64,000 bases of DNA, taken from positions 3,222,001-3,286,000 of the forward strand of contig NZ_CP075190.1 of NCBI RefSeq assembly GCF_020510585.1. The letters run 5' to 3'. The notes beneath the pieces were generated by a model. It did not search any database, had not been told where the DNA came from, and was given only the letters and a program-made list of their open reading frames with translations. Both the position numbers and the translations under genes were made by a program. This document shows positions 24,418 through 33,356 of this stretch, in pieces; the stretch's first letter is position 1, and each line of letters begins with the position of its first letter. The DNA comes from Ferribacterium limneticum (lineage in GTDB: Bacteria > Pseudomonadota > Gammaproteobacteria > Burkholderiales > Rhodocyclaceae).

Positions 24418-24798
24418 ATGCTTGAATTCCTGATCGAGATACTTGGCGAGTTCGTGCTCCAGGCGGTGGGCGAGGCTTTGCTGGAATTGGGTTTTCACTC
24501 GCTCGCCGAGCCTTTCCGGAAACCACCGAATCCGTTGCTGGCAGCGCTCGGTTACGCAATTTTCGGCGCGCTGGCGGGAGCACTAAGCCTGCTTTTCCTG
24601 CCAGATCATCTGACGCCCTCCGGCCTCCCCCGCCTCGCCAACCTGCTGCTGACACCGATTGCCACCGGCTTGTGCATGGTCGCCATGGGCACCTGGCGGA
24701 GCCGGCGTGGCGATGCCTTGCTGCGCATTGACCGCTTTTCGTATGGCTACCTGTTTGCCCTGAGCTTGGCGCTCGTCAGGTTTCAATTCGCCCACTGA
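24418..24798 (+). CDS. Small membrane protein, unknown function
   Basis: 126 residues with an amphipathic N-terminus (MLEFLIEILGEFVLQAVGEA) and three hydrophobic segments. The GDALLRIDRFSYGYLFAL stretch occurs in small proteobacterial membrane proteins of unknown role. No ribosome site is obvious. The codon pattern fits real coding sequence. Confidence 0.65.
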   Translation: MLEFLIEILGEFVLQAVGEALLELGFHSLAEPFRKPPNPLLAALGYAIFGALAGALSLLFLPDHLTPSGLPRLANLLLTPIATGLCMVAMGTWRSRRGDALLRIDRFSYGYLFALSLALVRFQFAH

Positions 24799-24933
24799 AC
24801 GGCCATGCCAACAACATGCTTGCATCCCATCTGAAAAGTTCGTAGGCTCCTGATCAGCCCTCCGGTTTACGGGGGAAGCGCGCCATGAAGGCCGGCTGTT
24901 TTGCCGGCAGACTTTTGACCGCCGGAGACCTCC

Positions 24934-25788
24934 ATGCTCAATCTGTTTTCCGTCTCTGCTTTTCGGCGCCGCCATGCCTGGCGGCTGTTTTTTGCGCTTC
25001 TGGTAATGGCCGGACTGAGTGCCTGCGGAAGCCCCCGCGCCCCCGAGGGCGCCAGTGCCGGGGCTGAACCGCCACCTCCGCCGCCACCTGCAGCAGCAAG
25101 GCCGGCACCGGCTCCCGCGCCGGCGCCCGCACCACTGCCGCCGGCGCCACCCAAGCCCGCGGCTGCCAATGGGTCGAGTGCATCTGCGTCAATTCCGCAG
25201 TTCGACTGGCCACCGCCCAAGGCCTCCGCCGAACAGTCAATTCCCGACAAATGGCTGCGCACCGGCGCGACGACGCGGCTGGCCAATGTCGCCGACAAGT
25301 TCGAGAAGGCCCTGCGTCTGGCGCACTACGAGCAGCGGAGCTATTACGCCGTGCCGCGCGGTTTTGCGCTGGCGACGCAGCTTGAGCAGATCAAGGCCGA
25401 TGGCACGCCGATGCCCGGCGCGGATCGCTGGAAGATCGGCACGCCGTCGGTGAGCAATCTGTCGCTGGCGAGTTTCATCAAGGCCCTGGCCAAAGCGCCG
25501 GCCGGCAATTATCGGGCGATTGTTTTTGTCGTCACCGACGCCCCCTGGGTGCAGTCCACCACGGCCCCGAGCGACGAAAAGATCAAGGGCTGGGCCGGTG
25601 GCGGGGCGCACGCGCTGCCGGGGTCAATTGGCGCCTTGCCGTATGGCGAGGACTATCGCGCCCGAGCCCTGATTTACGAGTTCAAAAAGGGCACGTCCGG
25701 ACCGGCGAAAACCCTGCTGCCCAGCGCGGTCTCCGGTGAAATGCATCTCGACAAGGGGGGCATCTGGGAACCCTTGAGCATACTGTGA
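24934..25788 (+). CDS. Lipoprotein with proline-rich linker, unknown function
   Basis: 284 residues. Signal sequence with lipobox LSAC at about 31-34, then a Pro/Ala low-complexity stretch (about 47-85) that could span the periplasm or cell wall, then a globular domain from about 100 (DKFEKALRLAHYEQRSYYAV, GFALATQLEQIKADGTPM). I do not recognise the domain. It is followed 24 bp later by a TIR-domain gene, with a third membrane gene behind, so the three may form one unit. GGAGA lies just before ATG 24934. Confidence 0.75.
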   Translation: MLNLFSVSAFRRRHAWRLFFALLVMAGLSACGSPRAPEGASAGAEPPPPPPPAAARPAPAPAPAPAPLPPAPPKPAAANGSSASASIPQFDWPPPKASAEQSIPDKWLRTGATTRLANVADKFEKALRLAHYEQRSYYAVPRGFALATQLEQIKADGTPMPGADRWKIGTPSVSNLSLASFIKALAKAPAGNYRAIVFVVTDAPWVQSTTAPSDEKIKGWAGGGAHALPGSIGALPYGEDYRARALIYEFKKGTSGPAKTLLPSAVSGEMHLDKGGIWEPLSIL

Positions 25789-25812
25789 AATCCGGCGAGG
25801 CAAGGCGCTTTC

Positions 25813-26460
25813 ATGGCTAATCCGGTCTTCATCAGCTACCGGCGCAGCGATACGACGGGCGAAGCCGGGCGGCTGGCCGATTCGCTGGAAAACCTGCTCG
25901 GCGCCGCCTGCGTCTTTCGCGATGCTGACGACATTCCGGCCGGCGAGGATTTCGCGGTCTTTTTGCAGCGCGAGCTGGCCGGGACCGAGGTCACCGTCGT
26001 CCTCATCGGCAAGAAATGGCTGACCGAACTGAACAGCCGACTCAACCAGTCAAACCCCGATTTCGTGCGCATCGAGATCGCCACCGCACTAAAACTCGGC
26101 AAGCGGGTCATCCCGGTTTTGCTCCAGGGTGCCGAATTGCCGAGTGCGGCGTCGCTGCCCGACGATCTGCGGGCCCTGGTCAATCGCCAGGCCATCAACC
26201 TGCGCGACGAGGCGTGGATCGCCGACGCCGGCCGTCTCGCCGATGCCATCGGCCGTCCCTACGCTTGGCGCCTGCTGGCGCTGCGCGCCGTGATTTTTGT
26301 CGTCGCGGCCGTGATTGCCACCAAATACGCCATCGGCACCCTGGCGCCGGACGCCGACAACCAGCTTGAACTGGCGCGCGCCATCATCGGCTGCCTGCTG
26401 GTGCTCTTTGCCGGCGTTGAGGGGCTCTTGTGGTGGAAACGCAAAAAGAGGGTGGCGTAA
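25813..26460 (+). CDS. TIR-domain protein with C-terminal membrane helices
   Basis: 215 residues. TIR domain at 1-145: VFISYRRSD (first strand and box 1), CVFRDADDIPAGEDF, then VTVVLIGKKWL and FVRIEIATALKLGKRVIPVLL, where the Glu of RIEIA is in the place of the catalytic Glu of NAD-cleaving TIRs. Two transmembrane helices follow (about 153-170 and 188-205) and a basic tail WWKRKKRVA. It may be a membrane-tethered NADase or scaffold; activity is inference. Its neighbours are a lipoprotein and another membrane protein, not a recognised defence system. Confidence 0.85.
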   Translation: MANPVFISYRRSDTTGEAGRLADSLENLLGAACVFRDADDIPAGEDFAVFLQRELAGTEVTVVLIGKKWLTELNSRLNQSNPDFVRIEIATALKLGKRVIPVLLQGAELPSAASLPDDLRALVNRQAINLRDEAWIADAGRLADAIGRPYAWRLLALRAVIFVVAAVIATKYAIGTLAPDADNQLELARAIIGCLLVLFAGVEGLLWWKRKKRVA

Positions 26461-26473
26461 TTTGACGCGGCGA

Positions 26474-26971
26474 ATGGCTTCCGTGCTGCTCTGGCTGTCC
26501 GGCGCCTTGGCACTCGGCCTTTTCGTTGCCATGGCTGTCCATTCATCGGCCTTGTTGCCCGGCATTCCGGCCCTGCAATTCACCTTCAACGAGGCTGACT
26601 TCAAAGCCATTCTGGCCCAGTGGGGTCCGGATGGCGTCGAACTTTTCCGCCGCCATTTCCGCATCGACTTCGCGGTCCTCGTCAGCTACGGCCTGTTCGG
26701 CTACCTGCTCGTCCGCTACGGCTGCCTTTTCCGGCAACTCGACTGGACGACCCGACGCCTTTCCAGCTGGACCATGCCAGGCGCCGCAGCGCTCGATGCC
26801 ATTGAAAACCTGCTCCACCTCCGGTTGATTGCCGAGCCGGCAACCCATGCCCCAGCCCTCTACCTGATCGCCGGCGTGGTAGCGACGGGCAAATGGCTGC
26901 TCATCGCCAACTTCATGGCCGGCACGCTGTACCTGCTGGTCGCCAATTGGCGCAACGGCTGCGAGAAATGA
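26474..26971 (+). CDS. Membrane protein following the TIR gene
   Basis: 165 residues with four predicted helices (first at about 3-25), starting at ATG 26474, 13 bp after the TIR stop. A TTG at 26462 is an alternative start. The motif MPGAAALDAIENLLHLRLI is seen in a family of small uncharacterised membrane proteins; I cannot name it. Probably cotranscribed with the TIR gene. Confidence 0.7.
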   Translation: MASVLLWLSGALALGLFVAMAVHSSALLPGIPALQFTFNEADFKAILAQWGPDGVELFRRHFRIDFAVLVSYGLFGYLLVRYGCLFRQLDWTTRRLSSWTMPGAAALDAIENLLHLRLIAEPATHAPALYLIAGVVATGKWLLIANFMAGTLYLLVANWRNGCEK

Positions 26972-26985
26972 CGCCAGCCAGGGAA

Positions 26986-27022
26986 TCCGACGGTCAACCG
27001 GAAATTTTGGCCAAAATTGAAA
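26986..27022 (+). repeat. Dispersed two-part motif, copy 8 (intergenic)
   Basis: The cleanest example: CGGTCAACCGGAAATTTTGG runs into CCAAAATTGAAA, so the tail is a perfect 16-bp palindrome AATTTTGGCCAAAATT. It is 16 bp before ATG 27039. Confidence 0.92.
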
Positions 27023-27038
27023 GGTTCAGCCTCCAGCC

Positions 27039-27617
27039 ATGACCACCCAACTCGCCCCGCCCGGCGCCGGCCTGCCGACCCTGGAACGCTGGATCTCCCG
27101 CACCCTGCTGCACGCCTTGCGGATTTTTTTAAGCAAGGATGCGCTGACCCGCTGGCTGCGCCGGGAGACCGAAACCGTCCTCGCCCTGGCTGCCAGCCTG
27201 CCCGCAGCGCAGGCCAACCAGCCAGTCCTCGTGCCGCGCGTCGCCGGGCTGGAAGACAGCAGCCGCGGCTGGTCGGCCAATATGGTGCTGCGGCATCTGG
27301 TCATCGTCGATACCGGCATCCGCCAGATTGCCGAAGCCTTCTCGGACAATAATCCCTTCGACCGCGAAGTACGCATCGCCGAGGTCAAGCCCGAACTCAC
27401 CGCCGGCGCCGAACAGCACGCCCTGCTGCGCGCGGCGGTCGACGACTATGCCCGGCTGATCGACCGCCTCGGCGATTTGCGCAGCCCCCTGCGCCACGCC
27501 CATCCATGGTTCGGCCAGCTCGACCTGCGCGGCTGGCATGCCCTGGTCGCCATGCATACCACGGCCCATCGCCGCCAGATGCAGCGCATCGTCGCCCGGC
27601 AAATGCCCGGAAACTAG
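27039..27617 (+). CDS. DinB-like protein
   Basis: 192 residues, mainly helical. RGWSANMVLRHLVIVD and HPWFGQLDLRGWHALVAMHT followed by TAHRRQMQRIV give three His at the spacing of the DinB/YfiT four-helix metal-binding bundle. Such proteins are often thiol-dependent transferases or hydrolases, but no substrate can be assigned. The start ATG 27039 lies directly after the repeat copy. Confidence 0.72.
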   Translation: MTTQLAPPGAGLPTLERWISRTLLHALRIFLSKDALTRWLRRETETVLALAASLPAAQANQPVLVPRVAGLEDSSRGWSANMVLRHLVIVDTGIRQIAEAFSDNNPFDREVRIAEVKPELTAGAEQHALLRAAVDDYARLIDRLGDLRSPLRHAHPWFGQLDLRGWHALVAMHTTAHRRQMQRIVARQMPGN

Positions 27618-27695
27618 CCAACCCCGCGCTGATCAGCGCACAAAACAACACATCGTTACAGCCAATCATCGGCTGCGCCGCCTAAAATACCGGCG

Positions 27696-28508
27696 ATGTT
27701 CGTGTCCCATCCCTCTTCGGCCCGGCGTGCACTGCTCTACGCGTTTGCCGCCTCGCTCCTGCTCCACGCCCTGATCCTGATGATCCCCCGGCATGATCCG
27801 GAGGAAACATCCAGTCCACCGCGCCTGGAAGCCCGCCTGCGCAAGCCGGTGTCGACCGAAACGGCGAGTGCTCCCGAGGCACGCCAGAAGCCGGCGAAAA
27901 TCAAGCCGGAACGCCCGCGACTGCTGACCACCAACAAACGGAGCAAAACCTCGGTGGCCAGCGCTCCGCAATGGACGGCGGCCGAAAAGGCCGACATGAA
28001 CCGCTTTCTCGACGAACTCGACAACAACGCCAAGGCCGCCCCCAAGCCGACGCTGGCCCAGCGTTCAAAAGCCATGGCCCGCGAGGAAGCATGGAAGCAG
28101 GCGCGGGAAGAGTCGGCCGGCAGCGCCCTGCTCGACCTGCGCCCCAACGCCACCCCACCCGACCCCTTTAGCCTCGAAATGTATCTCGAAGGCCTGCTCA
28201 GACGCCTTAACCGCAGCGCCAGCTTCGTCAAGAATGACCCGCGCGCCAAGGGCATGCGGCCGGCTTCCATCGAGTTCAAGATCAATCCGGATGGCTCGAT
28301 GAAGTCCTTCAGGGTCGTCAATGCCGGCGATCAGGTCGACGAGATCGCCTTCGTCAAAGCCGTCGTCGAACGCTCCATCCCCTTCTCGCCCTTCCCGGCC
28401 GATCTCGACAAGGCGGCCCGCTCGCTGACCATGCGCATCTGCATCAACCCGGTCGGTTCGGGCGAAGGCGGCTTCGGCTTCACCCGGGCCGGCGGCCGGA
28501 GCTGTTGA
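27696..28508 (+). CDS. TonB-like protein (TonB C-terminal domain)
   Basis: 270 residues: an N-terminal helix LLYAFAASLLLHALILMI with a Ser/His pattern typical of TonB anchors, a basic Pro/Lys linker to about 110, and a C-terminal domain (about 160-255) PASIEFKINPDGSMKSFRVV followed by AFVKAVVERSIPFSPFP, the TonB-CTD pattern. It may energise an outer-membrane transporter or act in envelope assembly. No ExbBD genes are near. Confidence 0.8.
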   Translation: MFVSHPSSARRALLYAFAASLLLHALILMIPRHDPEETSSPPRLEARLRKPVSTETASAPEARQKPAKIKPERPRLLTTNKRSKTSVASAPQWTAAEKADMNRFLDELDNNAKAAPKPTLAQRSKAMAREEAWKQAREESAGSALLDLRPNATPPDPFSLEMYLEGLLRRLNRSASFVKNDPRAKGMRPASIEFKINPDGSMKSFRVVNAGDQVDEIAFVKAVVERSIPFSPFPADLDKAARSLTMRICINPVGSGEGGFGFTRAGGRSC

Positions 28509-28526
28509 GCCAGGCAGCGGCCAGGC

Positions 28527-29867
28527 TCACTTCGTCAGGTTGACCGCTTCCTCAGCCCAGCCAATCGCCTCGACAGAAGCCGACTCGATGGCTTCGAGCG
28601 AATGGCCCAACTGTTCGGCCAGACGCGCCACGTTCTCGACACGGCCCTTTTCGACGGCGATGCTCAGCATCAGATAGCGCGCCAGCGGGCCGTCGCTGTT
28701 GAGCAAGGCGCTGATCAGAACGGGCGACAAATTGATCTTGGCGACCACCGCACTCATCGGCAGGCCAAGCAGGCTGTCGAGCAAGGACAGCAGGCCGAGC
28801 AGGAAGAGTTCGTCACACTCCAGCTTGTTGTGCGTCGCCTGACCGAGCACCTCAAGGAAGCGCCCGCGCGCCAGTGCCAGTTCGAGCAACACCTCGTCGC
28901 GTGGCGAGGCGGCGCCGGCCCGGAACATTCCGATCGACAGCCAGCGGTAGAGTTGCTCCCGGCCGAGCACCATGATCGCCTGATCAATGCTGGTTACCGG
29001 CTGGGACAACCCGACCATCGGCGAGTTGGCCATGGCCATCACCTTGACGATAACCCCTGGGTCGCGTTTGGCGATCTGGGCAATATCGGCCAGATCGGCC
29101 TCCTTGCGTAGCTGATTGAGCATTTCGATCAAGACCAACTGGCTCTGGCCGATTTCCTTGGCCTGCTGCTCCTCGTCCGGCGCGGTGGTAAAGGCGCCGA
29201 GGCAATAGGCGATGCCGTGCGAAACGCAGTAACGATGCTCCGGCCAACGGCTCACTCTGTCGGCGATGAATTCAAGGGCGGGCTTTTCCTGGCGCAAGGT
29301 TTTGAGTAATTGCTCCAGAGCGGGCAAGGAGAAAGCCGAAAAATCGAGCAGCAGAAAATCAGCATGGGCCAGGATCGCCTGCCGGTGGGCAAGAATGTCG
29401 CTTCCCGCCAGCGCTATCCGCGCGCCAGCGCCGCGTATGGCGGCGGCAACCTCGTTCCAGGCATCGGCAACCAATGCGTTGTCCGGGAGGGCGAGGAGAA
29501 AGCAGGTCTTGGGACCGATCAGGGGCTTGTAGTCGTGGCGCGTCCAGTCATCGTGGGTCAGCGGGATCAACGCCAGCCGCCGCTCGGCGAAGGTCGCCAC
29601 GTCATTGGCGGCGAGGATTTCCAGCGTAGACCTCGGGTCAGGCAACCGCGCCGAATCGGGGCGGCGCGCCGAGAAACGATAGCCCGCAATGCGGGTCTTG
29701 CTGTCGATGATCTCATCACGCTGCAAGACAACGGCTGGCGCCTTGTGGACGGGAGCGGCGGGCACTGGTGCTGAGGGCATTTGCATAGCGCCGGAAGGCT
29801 GGTCGCTACCAGTGGGCGCAGGCTTTTCGCCAGCCATGCCGAAGACGCGCTTGATGAAACCGAACAT
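28527..29867 (-). CDS. HDOD-domain signalling protein with degenerate EAL-like N-terminus
   Basis: 446 residues. Residues about 45-235 resemble the EAL half of YuxH-type proteins, but the EAL and Asp/Lys catalytic motifs are missing (for example LLLDFSAFSLPALEQL). Residues about 240-430 form an HDOD domain (IAQIAKRDPGVIVKVMAMAN, VTSIDQAIMVLGREQLYRWL). It is probably a regulatory scaffold with no phosphodiesterase activity. An AT-rich region with a perfect 9-bp inverted repeat lies 60 bp upstream. Confidence 0.88.
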   Translation of the reverse strand: MFGFIKRVFGMAGEKPAPTGSDQPSGAMQMPSAPVPAAPVHKAPAVVLQRDEIIDSKTRIAGYRFSARRPDSARLPDPRSTLEILAANDVATFAERRLALIPLTHDDWTRHDYKPLIGPKTCFLLALPDNALVADAWNEVAAAIRGAGARIALAGSDILAHRQAILAHADFLLLDFSAFSLPALEQLLKTLRQEKPALEFIADRVSRWPEHRYCVSHGIAYCLGAFTTAPDEEQQAKEIGQSQLVLIEMLNQLRKEADLADIAQIAKRDPGVIVKVMAMANSPMVGLSQPVTSIDQAIMVLGREQLYRWLSIGMFRAGAASPRDEVLLELALARGRFLEVLGQATHNKLECDELFLLGLLSLLDSLLGLPMSAVVAKINLSPVLISALLNSDGPLARYLMLSIAVEKGRVENVARLAEQLGHSLEAIESASVEAIGWAEEAVNLTK

Positions 29868-29926
29868 GAGGCTGAACCTTGAAATGATGGCATCGGCAGC
29901 CGGAACAGTAGCGCCCGAAAAAACAC

Positions 29927-29960
29927 CGATTTGACAGAGATATTATATTCGTCAAATCGT
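29927..29960. promoter_or_regulatory. Perfect inverted repeat, possible operator
   Basis: CGATTTGAC at 29927-29935 and GTCAAATCG at 29952-29960 around a 16-bp AT-rich spacer. It sits in the 309-bp divergent region between the HDOD gene (start 29867) and the ferritin-like PEP-CTERM gene (start 30177). Each arm contains a TTGAC block that could be a -35 box on either strand. Nothing else was recognised in 29868-30176. Confidence 0.5.
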
Positions 29961-30176
29961 CCGAAAAGTTGCCGTTCGCCAATTCGGCAATCGCTCCTCC
30001 CCGACCGCGACCAAGCGGCCCACCAGATGGCACGACATGCGGCAATTTGACACATTCCGCAAGTATTAGCCCTTCCTTATCATCCGTCAGCCCGATCCCC
30101 CTCCTGTCCGTCAAACGGTCTTTACCAGAGGCGTTTGGGCGTCATTTCAACAAAAATCAAATTAGGGGGTAGCACT

Positions 30177-30797
30177 TTGAAGGCGTTCAAGATTCTCATT
30201 TCCGCGCTGGCCATCTACATGACCGGCACCGCAGTCGCGCAAGCCCAGAGCTATTCGCCCGAGGCGATCGACATCCTGCGCTACATGATCGAGGAAGAAA
30301 AACTGGCTGGCGACGTGTACCGCTCGCTCGGCGCCCTCTACCCGACAATCATGCCGTTCAAGAACATTCCCAGATCGGAAGACACCCACGTCACTGCACT
30401 GGTTGGTCAAGCCAACGCCATCGGGCTCAATATCAGCGATCTGACCTCGCTGCCGGCCGGCCAGTTCCAGAACCCGGCGCTGCAATCGCTCTACCAGAAC
30501 CTGGTGGCGCAAGGCAGCGCCTCGAGCTTTGCCGCGCTGACCGTCGGCAAGAATATCGAACTGCTCGATATCGCCGACCTGACTGCAGCCAGGGCCCTGA
30601 TTCCGATGGACTCAAACCTTTACACGACCTATGGCAGCCTGATGAACGCCTCCAACAACCATCTGAGAGCTTTCAATAGCTGGCTGGCCGTAACGCCGGC
30701 ACCACCGGTTCCCGAACCGGAAAGCTACGCCATGCTGCTGGCCGGGCTGGCCATCGTCGGCGGCGTTGCCCGCCGTAACCAGCGGGCCATGAACTGA
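30177..30797 (+). CDS. DUF2202 ferritin-like protein with PEP-CTERM tail
   Basis: 206 residues from TTG 30177, preceded by AGGGGG, giving signal peptide MKAFKILISALAIYMTGTAVAQA. The DUF2202 domain has ferritin-like Glu/His motifs: IEEEKLAGDVYRSL, SEDTHVTAL, NIELLDIADL and ASNNHLRAFNSWL, so a di-iron or similar site is likely. The tail VPEPESYAMLLAGLAIVGGV followed by ARRNQRAMN is a PEP-CTERM sorting signal. Fusion of this domain to PEP-CTERM is uncommon in my knowledge. No complete sigma-54 promoter was found. Confidence 0.82.
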   Translation: MKAFKILISALAIYMTGTAVAQAQSYSPEAIDILRYMIEEEKLAGDVYRSLGALYPTIMPFKNIPRSEDTHVTALVGQANAIGLNISDLTSLPAGQFQNPALQSLYQNLVAQGSASSFAALTVGKNIELLDIADLTAARALIPMDSNLYTTYGSLMNASNNHLRAFNSWLAVTPAPPVPEPESYAMLLAGLAIVGGVARRNQRAMN

Positions 30798-30845
30798 AGC
30801 GCTGTCCGCCGCCGTCTGACGGCGGGCACTTGACCACGGCGCAGC

Positions 30846-32471
30846 TTAGTCTGCGCCATCTTTTTTCGTCACAGGCGAGGCATCGGAAGGTGCGCCGGCC
30901 CCTCCAGCCGCATCGACAAGCGCATCAAACACCCGGTCGGCATCGCGGCGGCGGCGAATTTCGATCACCCTGACCTGCTCCAGGGCGGGGCCGAAAACGG
31001 CTTTCAGACGTTCCTTGCCTGTCGTTTCATCGACAACCAGCACCAGTTGCTGCGGCGGCAGGCGTTTTGCCAGTTGCTGCAGTTCGAATTCGCAACCGAG
31101 CCGTGCTGCGCTGATACCACGCACATCCATGATCACGGCGTCGGCGCGCAACATTAGTTCGACCACCGTAGTCTGCCAGGTCGAGTCGCGGCAGCAGAAT
31201 TCGGTAATGCGGAAACGCCCGTCGGGATCGGGCGCCAGATCGAGCCTCGCCAGCTTGCGGTCGAGGCTGGGGCGGGTCGTGACGAACAGGTCGTCGATGC
31301 GCCCGGTCAGCCAGCGCAGGTAGTCACCGGGATCGATGGTGCGGGCAGTGACGTCGGGGGCGGCGATCATGGTGACCGGACCCAGCAAACGCCAGCGTGA
31401 CGCGACGCGGTCAAACAGGCGCTCAGTGCGGGCGGTGTAGCCGAATACCCGGAGCAGGAGCAGCGTTGGGGCCGGCCTGGCAGTGGCCAGTTTGGCAAGG
31501 CCCAGCAAGTGCATCACCCAATGGTTGGCCAGCGGGAAGAGCACAATCTCGCCAATAACCAGCAACAGTGCGAAGGTCGGCCGCTCGCGGCCGGCCAGGA
31601 TGTCGAAGCCGATGGTGACGACGAGCATCAGCCACCAGGTGCGGGCCAGCAACTGGGCGTCGGAAAAGTGCTTGGCCTCGTAGTCAGCGGCCAGTTTGCC
31701 CAGACGCAACCAGGCCAGCCAGCCGACCGGCAGGGCAATGAGCATGAAAACGCCATTCAGCCCAAGGGTATAAACCCACGGCGTGCCGACCTCGGTGGCG
31801 GCGAGCACGGCAGTCAGGCGGGAGCCGGCAAAGGGTGCCGCGGCAAAGACCAGCACGGCGGCGAAGGTGATCGGAACGACACCGCGCAGCCGGCGCGGCC
31901 AGGACATCAGCCAGAACAGCCCGGCCATCCATAGCTGGTTCCAGGCGATATCGAAGAACAGCGGGAACAGGCCAAGAATTTTCCAGCTCAGGGGCCGGCC
32001 GAGCAGGCTGCGCTCGATGACGCCGGCGCTCAGGCAGAGCGCCGCGAAGCCCAGCATCATGGCGACAAAGGCGGTAACGATCCGCCGTGGCGGCCAAGCC
32101 AGCGAGACCGCGATCATCGGCAAGGCGGCAATCATGTAGCTGCAGGTTAGCGCCAGCGCATAGGTCGGCGAGGTGCTCATTTCGCCGGCGACCATGGTGG
32201 CGATGGCCATCGGCAAACCGCAAATGGCGGTAGTCAGCAACCAGGCAGCGGCAATGCGCTGGCGCATCGCGCCCTCGTGAGCGGCCAGGTCGCCGGAACC
32301 CACCGCAACCCGGGCGGGCGGACGCTCGGCCGGCAAGGGCAGCGCCGTGCTGTCGCCCTGCATCATCCCGCCAAGAATGGCCAGCCGGTAACGCCAGAGC
32401 ACGAACAGCGCGACAACGACCGTAACCAGCACGCTGTTGATGAAATGCACACTCGGTTCGCCGCCATGCAT
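30846..32471 (-). CDS. Polytopic membrane protein with cytoplasmic C-terminal domain
   Basis: 541 residues: about ten hydrophobic segments up to residue 350, then a soluble domain of about 180 residues (LLGPVTMIAAPDVTARTIDP, then LRADAVIMDVRGIS and GCEFELQQLAKRLP). The alternation and the AxAVIMD...GxxxE pattern suggest a Rossmann-like fold of the TIR/deoxyribosyltransferase class, but that is inference from pattern only. No function is assigned. It is divergent from the next gene by 64 bp. The start may lie further in (for example at MMQGDS). Confidence 0.7.
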   Translation of the reverse strand: MHGGEPSVHFINSVLVTVVVALFVLWRYRLAILGGMMQGDSTALPLPAERPPARVAVGSGDLAAHEGAMRQRIAAAWLLTTAICGLPMAIATMVAGEMSTSPTYALALTCSYMIAALPMIAVSLAWPPRRIVTAFVAMMLGFAALCLSAGVIERSLLGRPLSWKILGLFPLFFDIAWNQLWMAGLFWLMSWPRRLRGVVPITFAAVLVFAAAPFAGSRLTAVLAATEVGTPWVYTLGLNGVFMLIALPVGWLAWLRLGKLAADYEAKHFSDAQLLARTWWLMLVVTIGFDILAGRERPTFALLLVIGEIVLFPLANHWVMHLLGLAKLATARPAPTLLLLRVFGYTARTERLFDRVASRWRLLGPVTMIAAPDVTARTIDPGDYLRWLTGRIDDLFVTTRPSLDRKLARLDLAPDPDGRFRITEFCCRDSTWQTTVVELMLRADAVIMDVRGISAARLGCEFELQQLAKRLPPQQLVLVVDETTGKERLKAVFGPALEQVRVIEIRRRRDADRVFDALVDAAGGAGAPSDASPVTKKDGAD

Positions 32472-32535
32472 CGCTCGCTCCCGACCTGCCTGAATGGTGC
32501 TAGCCTACTGCCAATGTCATTTTCAGGAAACTGTC

Positions 32536-33324
32536 ATGACCACTCTCACCCCCGAAACAACCAGACACCACGCCCGTTGGCGCGAGCCCCGGCGCTTCCT
32601 GCTGGCGACTGTGGCCATCACCCTGCTCTACCTTGGCATTCAGGCATTCTGGATGTGGGGCGCAGCGGAGCTGGCGCACGTCGGCTGGACAGTCAATGAC
32701 CCGGCCCGGACCTATGCCTACGAAGCAGCCGAGATCGCCGAAAAATCCCGAGAACGCGAGGCGGCGCTTGACCCGCACTTCCCGCAGCACGTTTTCCAGC
32801 TCGGCTTTGAATACGGCTACCTGAGCCAGTGGCTGGGCGGCTACGGGCAACAACCTGCCGAAATCATGGAGCAGTTATCGCGGCCGGTCGAAGCGCACAT
32901 TCGCCGCCTCGACGAAACGGCCAAGTTGCTCGGCGTGGCGCCGGTCAGCCGTTTGCCGGTACGTACCGCCGCTGATTTCAGCGGCCTGACCCAGCGCATT
33001 GAAATCGATCCGGAAGGGGTTGCCGGGCGCATCGAACAGGTCGGCTCACCGCGCCTGCGCCATCTTTTCCTGCTTGCTGCCCATGTCGGCACGATGATGG
33101 CGGCGCTGGATTCGCCTGGCGACATGACACCGATTCCGGCCACTCAGTTGATTGGCATGCATGCGACGCTGGCGGGTATTCGTGAAGCGCTGTGGCGGCC
33201 ACTCAGTCTGGTTTCTCGCGGCTCGCGGGAAACGATGCAGAGCGACTATCAGGCCGCCATTGCCCATCTGGAAATTGCTCTAGTCGACACTCCGGCGCCA
33301 GGCAACGCCCGGCAAACGCAGTAA
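32536..33324 (+). CDS. Membrane-anchored protein, unknown function
   Basis: 262 residues: cytoplasmic N-terminus, one TM helix (about 21-40), then a soluble region with DPHFPQHVFQLGFEYGYLSQWLG cut by helices. ATG 32536 is chosen since the frame before it crosses the intergenic region. I do not recognise the family. It ends 32 bp from the convergent kinase gene. Confidence 0.65.
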   Translation: MTTLTPETTRHHARWREPRRFLLATVAITLLYLGIQAFWMWGAAELAHVGWTVNDPARTYAYEAAEIAEKSREREAALDPHFPQHVFQLGFEYGYLSQWLGGYGQQPAEIMEQLSRPVEAHIRRLDETAKLLGVAPVSRLPVRTAADFSGLTQRIEIDPEGVAGRIEQVGSPRLRHLFLLAAHVGTMMAALDSPGDMTPIPATQLIGMHATLAGIREALWRPLSLVSRGSRETMQSDYQAAIAHLEIALVDTPAPGNARQTQ

Positions 33325-33356
33325 GTCCTAGCCAACTGTCGGAAGCGCAGCCGGAC

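Noticed and set aside
25060..25180. Repetitive CCGGCGCC-type tract that might be an array
   Set aside because: It encodes the Pro/Ala linker of a lipoprotein; units are irregular and there are no spacers as in CRISPR.
30028..30043. TGGCACGACA as a -24 block before the DUF2202 gene
   Set aside because: The -12 GC is 11 bp away instead of 10 and the block reads GCGG instead of TTGC.
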